A stretch of DNA of 12,156 bases from Methanimicrococcus sp. (lineage in GTDB: Archaea; Halobacteriota; Methanosarcinia; Methanosarcinales; Methanosarcinaceae). The notes below the pieces were generated by a model. The model searched no databases and had not been told where the DNA came from. It saw only the letters and a program-made list of their open reading frames with translations. Of this stretch, positions 1 to 5,607 are shown in pieces. The position numbers and the translations under genes were made by a program. Location: contig WRNK01000001.1 in NCBI GenBank assembly GCA_009776675.1, positions 1 to 12,156 of the forward strand. The letters run 5' to 3'. Numbering within the stretch: position 1 is the stretch's first letter; each line of letters starts with the position of its first letter.

Positions 1-512
1 ATGAATCCCCGTCTGTTCGGGTTTTTAAAAATGATGTGATTTATCGCTTATTAGATGAGTATCACGCTTTCGTAAAAGAGCAAGAAGCAGAGCTTGAAAA
101 GCTGCGCTCCGATACTCTCGTCAAACCCGGACAGTTTAAAATTTTGCCGGGCTGCGTTTTTCGGCAAAGCAAACCCGCCGTTGTCGGCGTCCGCATTTTG
201 GGCGGCGTTGTTAAAAACAATACCGACGTCATCCTTCCTGACGGAACAGTTGTCGGAACCGTAAAAGGACTTGAATTAAACGGCAAAAAAATTCCCAAGG
301 CGACAGTTGGTATGGAAGTTGCAATGGCGCTCGATGGCGTCACGATTGGCCGCCAAGTCAAAGAAGAAGATATTTTGTATGTTCACATTCCGGAAAGAGA
401 TTCTAAAGTTTTAGAGTTTGAAATCTTTGAAACCCTGTCCAACGACGAGAAAGAAACCCTTGAGAAGTATTTGGCCATCCGGCGCAAAGATAAGCCTTTT
501 TGGGGCAAATAA
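1..512 (+). CDS. infB: Translation initiation factor aIF5B (archaeal IF-2), C-terminal part
   Basis: This is the 3' end of the gene for archaeal IF5B, the translational GTPase that promotes ribosomal subunit joining. The frame is open from base 3 with no upstream stop, so the gene enters from outside the window; the first in-frame GTG at 36 is internal. About 169 residues are visible. They hold the end of the linker helix, the C-terminal beta-barrel (domain IV; V-R-I-L-G-G-V-V-K and the I-P-x-A-x-x-G-M-E-V-A region) and the terminal helices that in aIF5B contact eIF1A. The ending D-E-K-E-T-L-E-K-Y then K-P-F-W-G-K is characteristic of the archaeal/eukaryotic family rather than bacterial IF-2, and is the main evidence that the host is an archaeon. 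The GTPase domain lies outside the window. A hairpin followed by a T run ends the unit. Confidence 0.95.
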   Translation, partial: ESPSVRVFKNDVIYRLLDEYHAFVKEQEAELEKLRSDTLVKPGQFKILPGCVFRQSKPAVVGVRILGGVVKNNTDVILPDGTVVGTVKGLELNGKKIPKATVGMEVAMALDGVTIGRQVKEEDILYVHIPERDSKVLEFEIFETLSNDEKETLEKYLAIRRKDKPFWGK

Positions 513-592
513 TGGCTGTTTTGAGCAATAATGCAGTTTTGAAAGAATGCAGTTTTGAAAGAATGCCATTTTGAAAGAATACCGTTTTGGCA
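512..592. repeat. Degenerate 16-bp tandem repeat after infB
   Basis: Consecutive 16-base units start at 531, 547, 563 and 579. The first two are identical (ATGCAGTTTTGAAAGA), the third differs at two bases (ATGCCATTTTGAAAGA), and the fourth is partial (ATACCGTTTTGG). A weaker unit (ATGGCTGTTTTGAGCA) begins at 512, at the stop codon. The array starts exactly at the 3' end of infB and its last units form the terminator stem. Confidence 0.8.
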
Positions 593-604
593 TTATTTTT
601 TTTA
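562..604 (+). terminator. Hairpin plus oligo-T terminator of infB
   Basis: AATGCCA (562-568) pairs with TGGCATT (588-594), giving a perfect 7-bp stem. It is followed at 596-603 by eight T residues. Archaeal RNA polymerase terminates at oligo-T tracts, so this T run is the likely end of the infB transcript. The stem arms come from the third and fourth 16-bp repeat units. Confidence 0.6.
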
Positions 605-671
605 TTCTCTTTCAGATTTGAAATTTTTATTCCATTTCTTTTTTTTAACTTGAAACATCGTTTTTATTTAC

Positions 672-696
672 TATAAAATTATTATCCTTTTATAAT
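672..696 (+). promoter_or_regulatory. Candidate TATA boxes upstream of the LRR surface protein gene
   Basis: Two archaeal TATA-like sequences, TATAAAATT (672-680) and TTTTATAAT (688-696), lie in the only gene-free stretch before the gene at 843. Transcription starting about 25 bases downstream would give a leader of roughly 120-145 nt, long for an archaeal mRNA. A half-copy of the inverted-repeat element end lies just upstream (647-665). Nothing else recognisable was found between 605 and 842 except a short leader ORF (727-894). Confidence 0.35.
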
Positions 697-842
697 GAAA
701 CGAGAAAGAATAAATAAGGTTGGAGGATGATGCCGTTTTCAAACCCAATTCCCCGTTTCGGTGTAAGGCAAAAACGGTTTTTATGCAACACATCAAGAGG
801 CACCAAATCTGAAATCCTAAAAATCAAAGGAGAAATTTTAAA

Positions 843-2111
843 ATGCAAAAAATTAAATCCAAAACCAAAAGCCTGTTTTTCATACTGTTCATGACTTGCG
901 TGGCGTTTACTCTCATATCAATGACGGCTTTTGCCGCCCCCGGCGACTACAACACAAGTGACGTCGCCGTCATCAACAACATTATCGCAACCAACGGACT
1001 GAACTGGACGCCTGCCCCAACGAACGGCAGCACCATACCCTCCGATTGGGTGGGTGTTGCATGGTCTGACGGCAGCAATATCACTCGTACGAATAAAACT
1101 TCGCTATTAAGAAACAATACGACAACCAAATTCAACACGAGCAGCCTAAATAATCATCGTATTGTTATACTGGATTTGGGATCGGAAAACTTGAATGGAT
1201 CTCTAAACGTCACCGGTTTGACCATGCTTGAAGAGATGTACTGCGATGACAACAATCTGACTTCTCTGAATGTGACCGGCATGACCAATCTGACAGGTTT
1301 GAGGTGTTCTAACAATGCTCTAACCGCACTGAATGTATCCGGACTAACCGCGCTTGAATGGCTGTACTGCGACAACAACAATCTGACCTCTCTAAACGTA
1401 TCCGGTTGTACCGCACTTGTAACACTGTTATGCAACGACAACGCCTTATCCTCTCTGAATGTGACCGGCTCAATCAAGTTGCTGGACTGCTCTGGCAATA
1501 ACCTTGCCTCTCTGAGCGTATCCAACTTGACTGCGCTTGAAGAGTTGTACTGCAGCAACAATAATCTGACCTCACTGAATGTGACCAATTTGACCAAGAT
1601 TCAATATTTGAACGTGACGTACAATTTAATGGAAAACGAAAGCGCAGTGGTTGGCGTGATGAATGCAACTGCTTTTGTGGCTTGGGAGACAGGCAATTTT
1701 TCATTCTCGCCTCAGAAAAATAATCCCAACTCATCCGCAATTCCTGTTTCTGTATCAAACATCAATCTGGACAAGACCAGCACATCCTTAAAAACGGGCG
1801 AGACAACACAGCTTGTTGCCACAATAACACCCGGCAACGCTTCAAATAAGGGTTTGACATGGTCAAGCAGTGATCCGTTTGTTGCGTCGGTAGATGCAAA
1901 CGGTAAGGTCACGGCTCATAAAGAAGGGGCAGTGATGATTACTGCGACGACCAATGATGGCAACTTCACTGCATCCAGTATGGTGACGGTAACAGGCACT
2001 GCAGCGGATGGAACCAGCAGCATCCCAGGGTTTGCGATTTTGACAGCGCTGATGGGGCTGATTTGTGCATTGGTTCTGTTTAAATGGCGACAGAATCGAG
2101 GAGCCCAATAA
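843..2111 (+). CDS. Secreted leucine-rich-repeat protein with Big2 domain and PGF-CTERM-like anchor
   Basis: This 422-residue cell-surface protein starts at the ATG preceded by GGAGA at 829-833. A basic N-terminus and hydrophobic core (residues 10-31) form a signal peptide ending near A-F-A-A. Residues ~110-262 are about seven leucine-rich repeats of 21 residues, with pattern L-T-S-L-N-V-(S/T)-G-x-T-A-L-x-x-L-x-C-x-x-N-N. One unit (about 202-220) is two residues short. Residues ~302-383 match a bacterial Ig-like domain of the Big2 type (L-x-x-G-E-T-x-Q-L-x-A-T-x-x-P, then W-S-S-S-D, then G-K-V-T-A). The end has P-G-F at 395-397, a membrane segment (398-414) and a basic tail (K-W-R-Q-N-R). This is the tripartite layout of PGF-CTERM substrates, which archaeosortase A processes and attaches to lipid. 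There are many N-x-S/T sequons. The role is probably adhesion or host/partner contact, which is inference. The LRR/Big2 architecture is also common in gut bacteria. Confidence 0.85.
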   Translation: MQKIKSKTKSLFFILFMTCVAFTLISMTAFAAPGDYNTSDVAVINNIIATNGLNWTPAPTNGSTIPSDWVGVAWSDGSNITRTNKTSLLRNNTTTKFNTSSLNNHRIVILDLGSENLNGSLNVTGLTMLEEMYCDDNNLTSLNVTGMTNLTGLRCSNNALTALNVSGLTALEWLYCDNNNLTSLNVSGCTALVTLLCNDNALSSLNVTGSIKLLDCSGNNLASLSVSNLTALEELYCSNNNLTSLNVTNLTKIQYLNVTYNLMENESAVVGVMNATAFVAWETGNFSFSPQKNNPNSSAIPVSVSNINLDKTSTSLKTGETTQLVATITPGNASNKGLTWSSSDPFVASVDANGKVTAHKEGAVMITATTNDGNFTASSMVTVTGTAADGTSSIPGFAILTALMGLICALVLFKWRQNRGAQ

Positions 2112-2222
2112 TTTTTTTGGCGGTTTGATGGATTGAAGGAAAATTGTTTCTTTTTTTCTTCAACCATGAAATCAACAACCTTTTGAGTTTTTTTAAGTTT
2201 TTTGGAGTTTCGATTTTGTTTT
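2112..2222 (+). terminator. T-rich tail after the LRR protein gene
   Basis: Seven T residues (2112-2118) follow the stop codon directly. Further T runs occur near 2147-2158, 2188-2194, 2197-2203 and 2214-2222. In archaea such oligo-T tracts are sufficient for termination. The stretch runs into the first inverted-repeat element. Confidence 0.45.
2161..2180 (+). repeat. Vestige of the 80-bp hairpin block
   Basis: CAACCATGAAATCAACAACC resembles the left edge of the 80-bp block as seen at 8631-8655 (CACCATGAAA, then CCCGA, then ATCAACCACC), with about five bases missing and the hairpin lost. It lies just left of the first inverted-repeat element, as expected if an older unit of the same modular array once stood here. 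Confidence 0.35.
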
Positions 2223-2234
2223 TTGTTTAAAATC

Positions 2235-2353
2235 GAAACATCATTTTTCTTTGAAGCGATTAAAAGACGGGGTACGTCTTTCCTAAAAAGTGTTTGATGA
2301 TTTGGGAAAAGGGTACCCCCGTTTTTATTGATGCGGTACAAAAATGATGTTTC
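2235..2353. repeat. Inverted-repeat element, copy 1 (~119 bp, MITE-like)
   Basis: GAAACATCATTTTT (2235-2248) is perfectly inverted at 2340-2353 (AAAAATGATGTTTC). Inside, the pair GGGGTACG...TTTCC and GGGAAAAGGGTACCCCC makes a second, imperfect stem, so the whole element can fold into one long hairpin. The same layout occurs at 2741-2857 and 8502-8619. The left end also takes part in an alternative 11-bp hairpin, GTTTCGATTTT (2207-2217) with AAAATCGAAAC (2229-2239). There is no transposase. I infer either a non-autonomous transposable element or a structured 3'-end repeat. Confidence 0.7.
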
Positions 2354-2399
2354 AGGTTTGGTTGACCTGATAAATGATCGTTCATTTTTTCTTTAATTG

Positions 2400-2479
2400 T
2401 GAAACCCGAATCAACCACCCGTTCGATCAGTCGCCCCAAGGCGGCTGAATCGAACGGATTCACACCCATAAAAATAAAA
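2400..2479. repeat. 80-bp hairpin block, copy 1
   Basis: These 80 bases are identical to 8636-8715. The centre (2419-2457) is a strong hairpin: CCGTTCGAT pairs with ATCGAACGG, and CAGTCGCC pairs with GGCGGCTG (one G-T pair), with a CCAA loop and one bulged A. It is followed by an A-rich tail. The reverse strand is open and gives a peptide beginning M-G-V-N-P-F-D, but because the DNA itself is unchanged between copies there is no sign of selection on protein. Function unknown. Confidence 0.8.
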
Positions 2480-2632
2480 CAGAAAAATACAAACCGTTTT
2501 TTTGTTTTGAGTTATAGGCGGTCGCCGAAATCATAAAAACAACAACACAAAAAGAGATGGTGGCAGCCGTAGACTCAAAAAAATGACGAGCGGTAGCAGT
2601 CATCATAGCATCAATATTTTTTTTAAAAAACA
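2480..2632. other. Variable spacer of the modular repeat, locus 1
   Basis: This AT-rich gene-free stretch resembles the spacer at 8260-8393. It has one copy of the 23-bp motif (ATCATAAAAACAACAACAC, from about 2531) where the other locus has four. Both spacers end with the similar run CGGTAGCAGT, ATCATAGCA, CAATAT and poly-T/A. No coding potential was recognised. Confidence 0.5.
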
Positions 2633-2696
2633 CTCAAATTTTGCTTTCATCCGCTGCGCTACTGAAAACAAAATTTGAGGGGGTTTGGATGTTTTT
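2633..2696. repeat. 64-bp hairpin block, copy 1
   Basis: These 64 bases are identical to 8394-8457. CTCAAATTTTG (2633-2643) pairs perfectly with CAAAATTTGAG (2669-2679). TTTCA and TGAAA extend the stem past one mismatch, around a loop containing CCGCTGCGCTA. On the minus strand the hairpin is followed two bases later by six T residues (2625-2630 as A on the + strand). At this locus it therefore has the form of a terminator for the minus-strand gene to its right. Confidence 0.75.
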
Positions 2697-2740
2697 AAGA
2701 AAGGGGTTTTAGAGGGATTCGATTTTGTTTTTTTTAATCT

Positions 2741-2857
2741 GAAACATCATTTTTTGAAGCGATTGAAGAACGGGGTACGTTTTTCCTGACAAGCGTTTGA
2801 TGATTTTGGGAAAGGGGTACCCCCGTTTTTATTGAAGCGATTTAAAATGATGTTGTC
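2741..2857. repeat. Inverted-repeat element, copy 3 (fused to the 3' end of the phosphatase-like gene)
   Basis: The left end (GAAACATCATTTTTT, 2741-2755), the internal ACGGGGTACG and GGGGTACCCCCGT arms and TTTGATGATTTTGGGAAA match the other two copies. The right end is only partly conserved (AAAATGATGTT, 2844-2854, then GTC). It lies inside the reading frame of the convergent surface protein, whose stop codon is supplied by the left end of the element. Confidence 0.7.
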
Positions 2858-3982
2858 GTTTGAGACGCGATAAACATATTCGGTGTTAAGGTCAAGACCG
2901 GTCACACCGGCTTTGTGCCAGCTCTTTTCAGCGGAGGCGTCGCCAACTGTTCCTGTGACTGTGATGACGCCGACTGTCGGGAAAAGACCGCCGTTCATAT
3001 CGGATTTTTTTGCGATTTGGACGATTGATGCGGTGTTGTCGTTGCGGCTGCTGTACCAATTGAAATTGAGATCGTGTTCGCTTGAACCGGGCTGTAATGT
3101 GAGGGTTTCGGCGGCGAATGTTTCGATCATTGCTTGAGTCCATGCGCCATCTTCCAAGCTGCGGGGGATAAGTGATGAGTTTGTTATATCCGAAGTTCTA
3201 AAATCGACTTGCTGGAAATCATTCAAATTGTTGTCGGTATCTTTGTATTTTATACCGCTCTCTATATTTATGCGCACAAAGCCTTTTTGTTTAGATTGTG
3301 CATCGGCGGCGTTTGCAAGGATGCGCTCGGTTTCATAACCATCAACTGAAGGAGCAGTGTTGTCGTTTCCGGAAACGCCGTACATATCGACATAGCCGTC
3401 AACCTGTCCCGCACCATCACCTGTGAATGGATTTAGAAGGCTGCTTGGGAGAAGGTCTTGGTTGGACATGAGAACAAATTTTACGCCTTTGTTGTAGCCC
3501 TTAATGCCTGCGGGCCATACAAAATCTTGATCAAAGGTTACATCTGTGAGGTCAAGACGACCCGAACCGCTCGGAAGGGCTCCGGTCTCTCCCAAATTCA
3601 CAAGGAAAGAGTGATATGCCGGAATCTCGCCCTCAAGATTGAGCTTGATCCAGTCAGAGGTTACATATTCTGCACCTGACGGAGCCATGCTTTTGTATTG
3701 GAGAGAATAAGTATCGGTAAGTGTTACTGTGAAATCGTTTGGATTGTATATCTCAACAAAACTATGCGTTCCTGAGGATGCGCTGTCTGTGCCGATGTAG
3801 ATAAAACCAATGGCAAGTGTTGCTTCGCCGGCGGGAAGATTCCCGTTGGACGGAGCAAAAGGATTGGTATTTTTTGCAGTGTTGTCTTGGGGGGATACCG
3901 CGGCAATCGCGAGTCCTCCAAAAATATTGAGCAAAAGAAGTAAAACAAGACAAAATGCTGCAAGCGACTTAAAAGTTTTCAT
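2747..3982 (-). CDS. Secreted lamin-tail / purple-acid-phosphatase N-domain protein, truncated at its 3' end by a repeat element
   Basis: The ATG at 3982 has GGAG about 11 bases upstream. Residues 1-29 form a signal peptide (basic start, long leucine core, A-I-A-A). Residues ~55-262 look like a lamin-tail domain: F-V-E-I-Y-N-P-N-D-F, S-L-Q-Y, W-I-K-L-N-L-E-G-E-I-P, then K-Q-K-G-F-V-R-I-N, D-T-D-N-N and D-F-x-x-V-D-F-R. Residues ~290-375 match the fibronectin-like N-terminal domain of purple acid phosphatases (L-x-P-G-x-x-x-x-x-L-N-F-N-W-Y, V-Q-I-A-K-K, T-G-T-V-x-D-A-S, W-x-K-A-x-V-T-G-L, N-T-E-Y-V-Y-R-V). In full-length relatives a metallophosphoesterase domain follows. Here the frame enters the inverted-repeat element after Y-R-V-S-N-D, and residues ~377-411 and the stop codon are repeat-encoded. 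No metal-binding motifs or anchor follow. It is probably a decayed gene; a secreted product without phosphatase activity is possible. Confidence 0.8.
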   Translation of the reverse strand: MKTFKSLAAFCLVLLLLLNIFGGLAIAAVSPQDNTAKNTNPFAPSNGNLPAGEATLAIGFIYIGTDSASSGTHSFVEIYNPNDFTVTLTDTYSLQYKSMAPSGAEYVTSDWIKLNLEGEIPAYHSFLVNLGETGALPSGSGRLDLTDVTFDQDFVWPAGIKGYNKGVKFVLMSNQDLLPSSLLNPFTGDGAGQVDGYVDMYGVSGNDNTAPSVDGYETERILANAADAQSKQKGFVRINIESGIKYKDTDNNLNDFQQVDFRTSDITNSSLIPRSLEDGAWTQAMIETFAAETLTLQPGSSEHDLNFNWYSSRNDNTASIVQIAKKSDMNGGLFPTVGVITVTGTVGDASAEKSWHKAGVTGLDLNTEYVYRVSNDNIILNRFNKNGGTPFPKSSNACQEKRTPFFNRFKK

Positions 3983-4335
3983 GAGTCAGAGGTCTCCTGT
4001 TTCTTTTTATTATTTAGGCATTTTTTCAACACCTTTAACTCATGGATAAAATATGATCTATATATACGTTCCCTAAATATATGTATATTTTAGTAAAATA
4101 AATACATTTTCTATATAGTCTATAGATTTTTACAAAATCATTTAAATGTCTGAGTCTGTACTTAAATTTTCATCAATGGCGTATATTCAAATTTTAAGAT
4201 AAAAGGATCAAATGAAAACAGACAAATTGTATCATTTTTAAACACGAGAACGGGTATAATAATCAAAATGAATGTGAATAATGACTTGTGAATTGAAAAA
4301 ATCGCCAATATGAGCGAATTTATTTAAACTTAAAA
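3983..4335. promoter_or_regulatory. AT-rich divergent promoter region
   Basis: This stretch separates the minus-strand surface protein gene from the plus-strand nucleotidyltransferase gene. TATATATA at 4059-4066 could serve the minus-strand gene. TATAAT-like sequence at 4254-4260 and TTTATTTAAA at 4319-4328 face the plus-strand gene. A ten-codon ORF with a purine-rich AAGGATCAA before its ATG (4212) was seen and not called as a gene. Nothing else was recognised. Confidence 0.4.
4319..4328 (+). promoter_or_regulatory. TATA box for a probably leaderless nucleotidyltransferase mRNA
   Basis: TTTATTTAAA is centred about 28 bases before the ATG at 4351. In archaea the TATA box lies about 25-27 bases before the transcription start, so the mRNA would begin at or next to that ATG. 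No Shine-Dalgarno-like sequence precedes either possible start, which agrees with a leaderless transcript. Confidence 0.4.
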
Positions 4336-4350
4336 ATGCATTTACTGTTT

Positions 4351-5526
4351 ATGAAAGCGTGTATCATGTGCGGCGGGACGGGAACGCGTCTTCGTCCGTT
4401 AACATTTCAAAGACCAAAGCCGATGATTCCAATCTCAAACAAACCCTCTGTTCTTCGTTTGATTGAACATCTGGCAAAAGAAGGATTCAATGACATTGTT
4501 TTGACACTCGGGTATATGGGGGATGACATTGAAAAAGAACTCGGAGACGGCAGTGTCTATGGCGTTCATATTGATTATATTTACGAAAAAGAGAAGTTGG
4601 GAACCGCCGGAAGTGTTAAAAACGCTCAAAACATAATCGGTAGTGAACCTTTTATCGTTGTCGGCGGCGACCACGTTATGACACTCAACTTGCGCGAAAT
4701 GTTTCGATCCCATCAAAAAAGTGATGCGAATGTCACGATCGGTTTGTTGTCCATTGATGATCCGCGTGAATTCGGTATTGCAGACATGGATATTGACAAC
4801 CGGATTTTAAGATTCTTTGAAAAACCAAAAGCCGGCGAGATTTTCAGCAATTTAGCCAGCACGGGTATTTACGTTTGCAATCCTGAAATTTTTGACAAAA
4901 TACCTGCCAATACAAAATTTGACTTTGCCAAAGACCTTTTCCCGCAGATGCTCAAAAACAATGAGCGCATCAACGGAATATTAGTGCGCGGCAAATGGAC
5001 GGATGTCGGAAGCGCAGGCGCTTACAGAGATGCTCAAAAATGGGTTTTGGATGATATGAGAACAACAGTTCTCGAAGGCAATTTCATCACATATGGTAAA
5101 ATCCAAGGTCCGCTTCATGTCGGAACATCCGTCACTGTCGGAAAGAATTCATCTCTCGTCGGTCCGCTGATTATCGGAGAAAACACAAAAATCGGAGATC
5201 GTGTTTTAATCGGTCCGTACTCGGTTATCGGTTCGAATTGTGTCATTGAAGATGATGCAAAAATATTAGCGTCCTACGTTTTTGACGGAACAAAAATCGG
5301 GAAAAAGACAACTTTGTCCGGCTCAATTGTGGACAGCAATGCCGTTGTCGGAGACGGCTGCAGTCTTGAAAATGGAACGATTATCGGACCCGAATGCCGG
5401 CTTGAAGACAGTGTCACCATTCATTCCGGCGTTAAACTCTGGCCGGAAACAAAAATAAAAAGCGGCCAAAATGTCAAAGAAGATATTTTGAACGAAAAAT
5501 ATGAAACAAATGTCGGCGGCTCATAA
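4351..5526 (+). CDS. NDP-sugar pyrophosphorylase with left-handed beta-helix domain (mannose-/glucose-1-phosphate nucleotidyltransferase)
   Basis: A 391-residue cytosolic enzyme that activates a sugar 1-phosphate with NTP to give an NDP-sugar, feeding S-layer or surface glycan synthesis. I chose the ATG at 4351, not the in-frame one at 4336, because M-K-A-C-I-M-C-G-G is the family's usual beginning and the TATA spacing fits. The N-terminal Rossmann-like domain carries the signature G-G-T-G-T-R-L-R-P-L-T with R-P-K-P (residues ~8-24), G-G-D-H with the metal-binding Asp (~105-108), F-G-I, E-K-P (~157-159), and W-x-D-V-G-S (~216-221). From about residue 245 hexapeptide repeats (V-G-x-x-x-x-V, I-G-x-x-x-x-I) build the beta-helix tail. 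The exact sugar and base cannot be read from sequence; GDP-mannose or a UDP/dTDP-glucose product are both possible. The flippase-like gene follows 81 bp downstream, probably in the same transcript. Confidence 0.88.
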   Translation: MKACIMCGGTGTRLRPLTFQRPKPMIPISNKPSVLRLIEHLAKEGFNDIVLTLGYMGDDIEKELGDGSVYGVHIDYIYEKEKLGTAGSVKNAQNIIGSEPFIVVGGDHVMTLNLREMFRSHQKSDANVTIGLLSIDDPREFGIADMDIDNRILRFFEKPKAGEIFSNLASTGIYVCNPEIFDKIPANTKFDFAKDLFPQMLKNNERINGILVRGKWTDVGSAGAYRDAQKWVLDDMRTTVLEGNFITYGKIQGPLHVGTSVTVGKNSSLVGPLIIGENTKIGDRVLIGPYSVIGSNCVIEDDAKILASYVFDGTKIGKKTTLSGSIVDSNAVVGDGCSLENGTIIGPECRLEDSVTIHSGVKLWPETKIKSGQNVKEDILNEKYETNVGGS

Positions 5527-5607
5527 CGATAAAAACGTCATTTTTCATTCATAGTTTTATACAAACGTGGCATTGAAAATAAAATCATTGAAGGAAACGG
5601 CAGAAGA

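Noticed and set aside
36..38. GTG at 36 as the true start of the first gene
   Set aside because: The frame is open to the window edge and upstream codons (V-R-V-F-K-N-D-V-I-Y) match aIF5B, so the gene is cut by the window.
1154..1597. 147-codon antisense ORF in the LRR region
   Set aside because: It mirrors the 63-bp leucine-rich repeats on the opposite strand, a common artefact of repetitive coding sequence.
1916..2341. Minus-strand ORF of 141 codons across the end of the LRR gene
   Set aside because: It is antisense to the LRR gene and the inverted-repeat element; its composition follows those features.
2260..2469. Minus-strand ORF with M-G-V-N-P-F-D-S-A-A-L-G-R-L, shared with 8508-8759
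   Set aside because: The shared peptide is just the translation of the base-identical 80-bp hairpin block; outside it the two ORFs diverge, and no ribosome binding site or codon-level conservation supports a protein.
2400..2479. tRNA gene suggested by the GTTCGAT motif
   Set aside because: Both arms form one continuous hairpin; no cloverleaf, anticodon arm or acceptor stem can be drawn.
4212..4241. Ten-codon ORF with a purine-rich site in the divergent promoter region
   Set aside because: It is too short to judge, with no repeated regulatory codons or attenuator-like structure.
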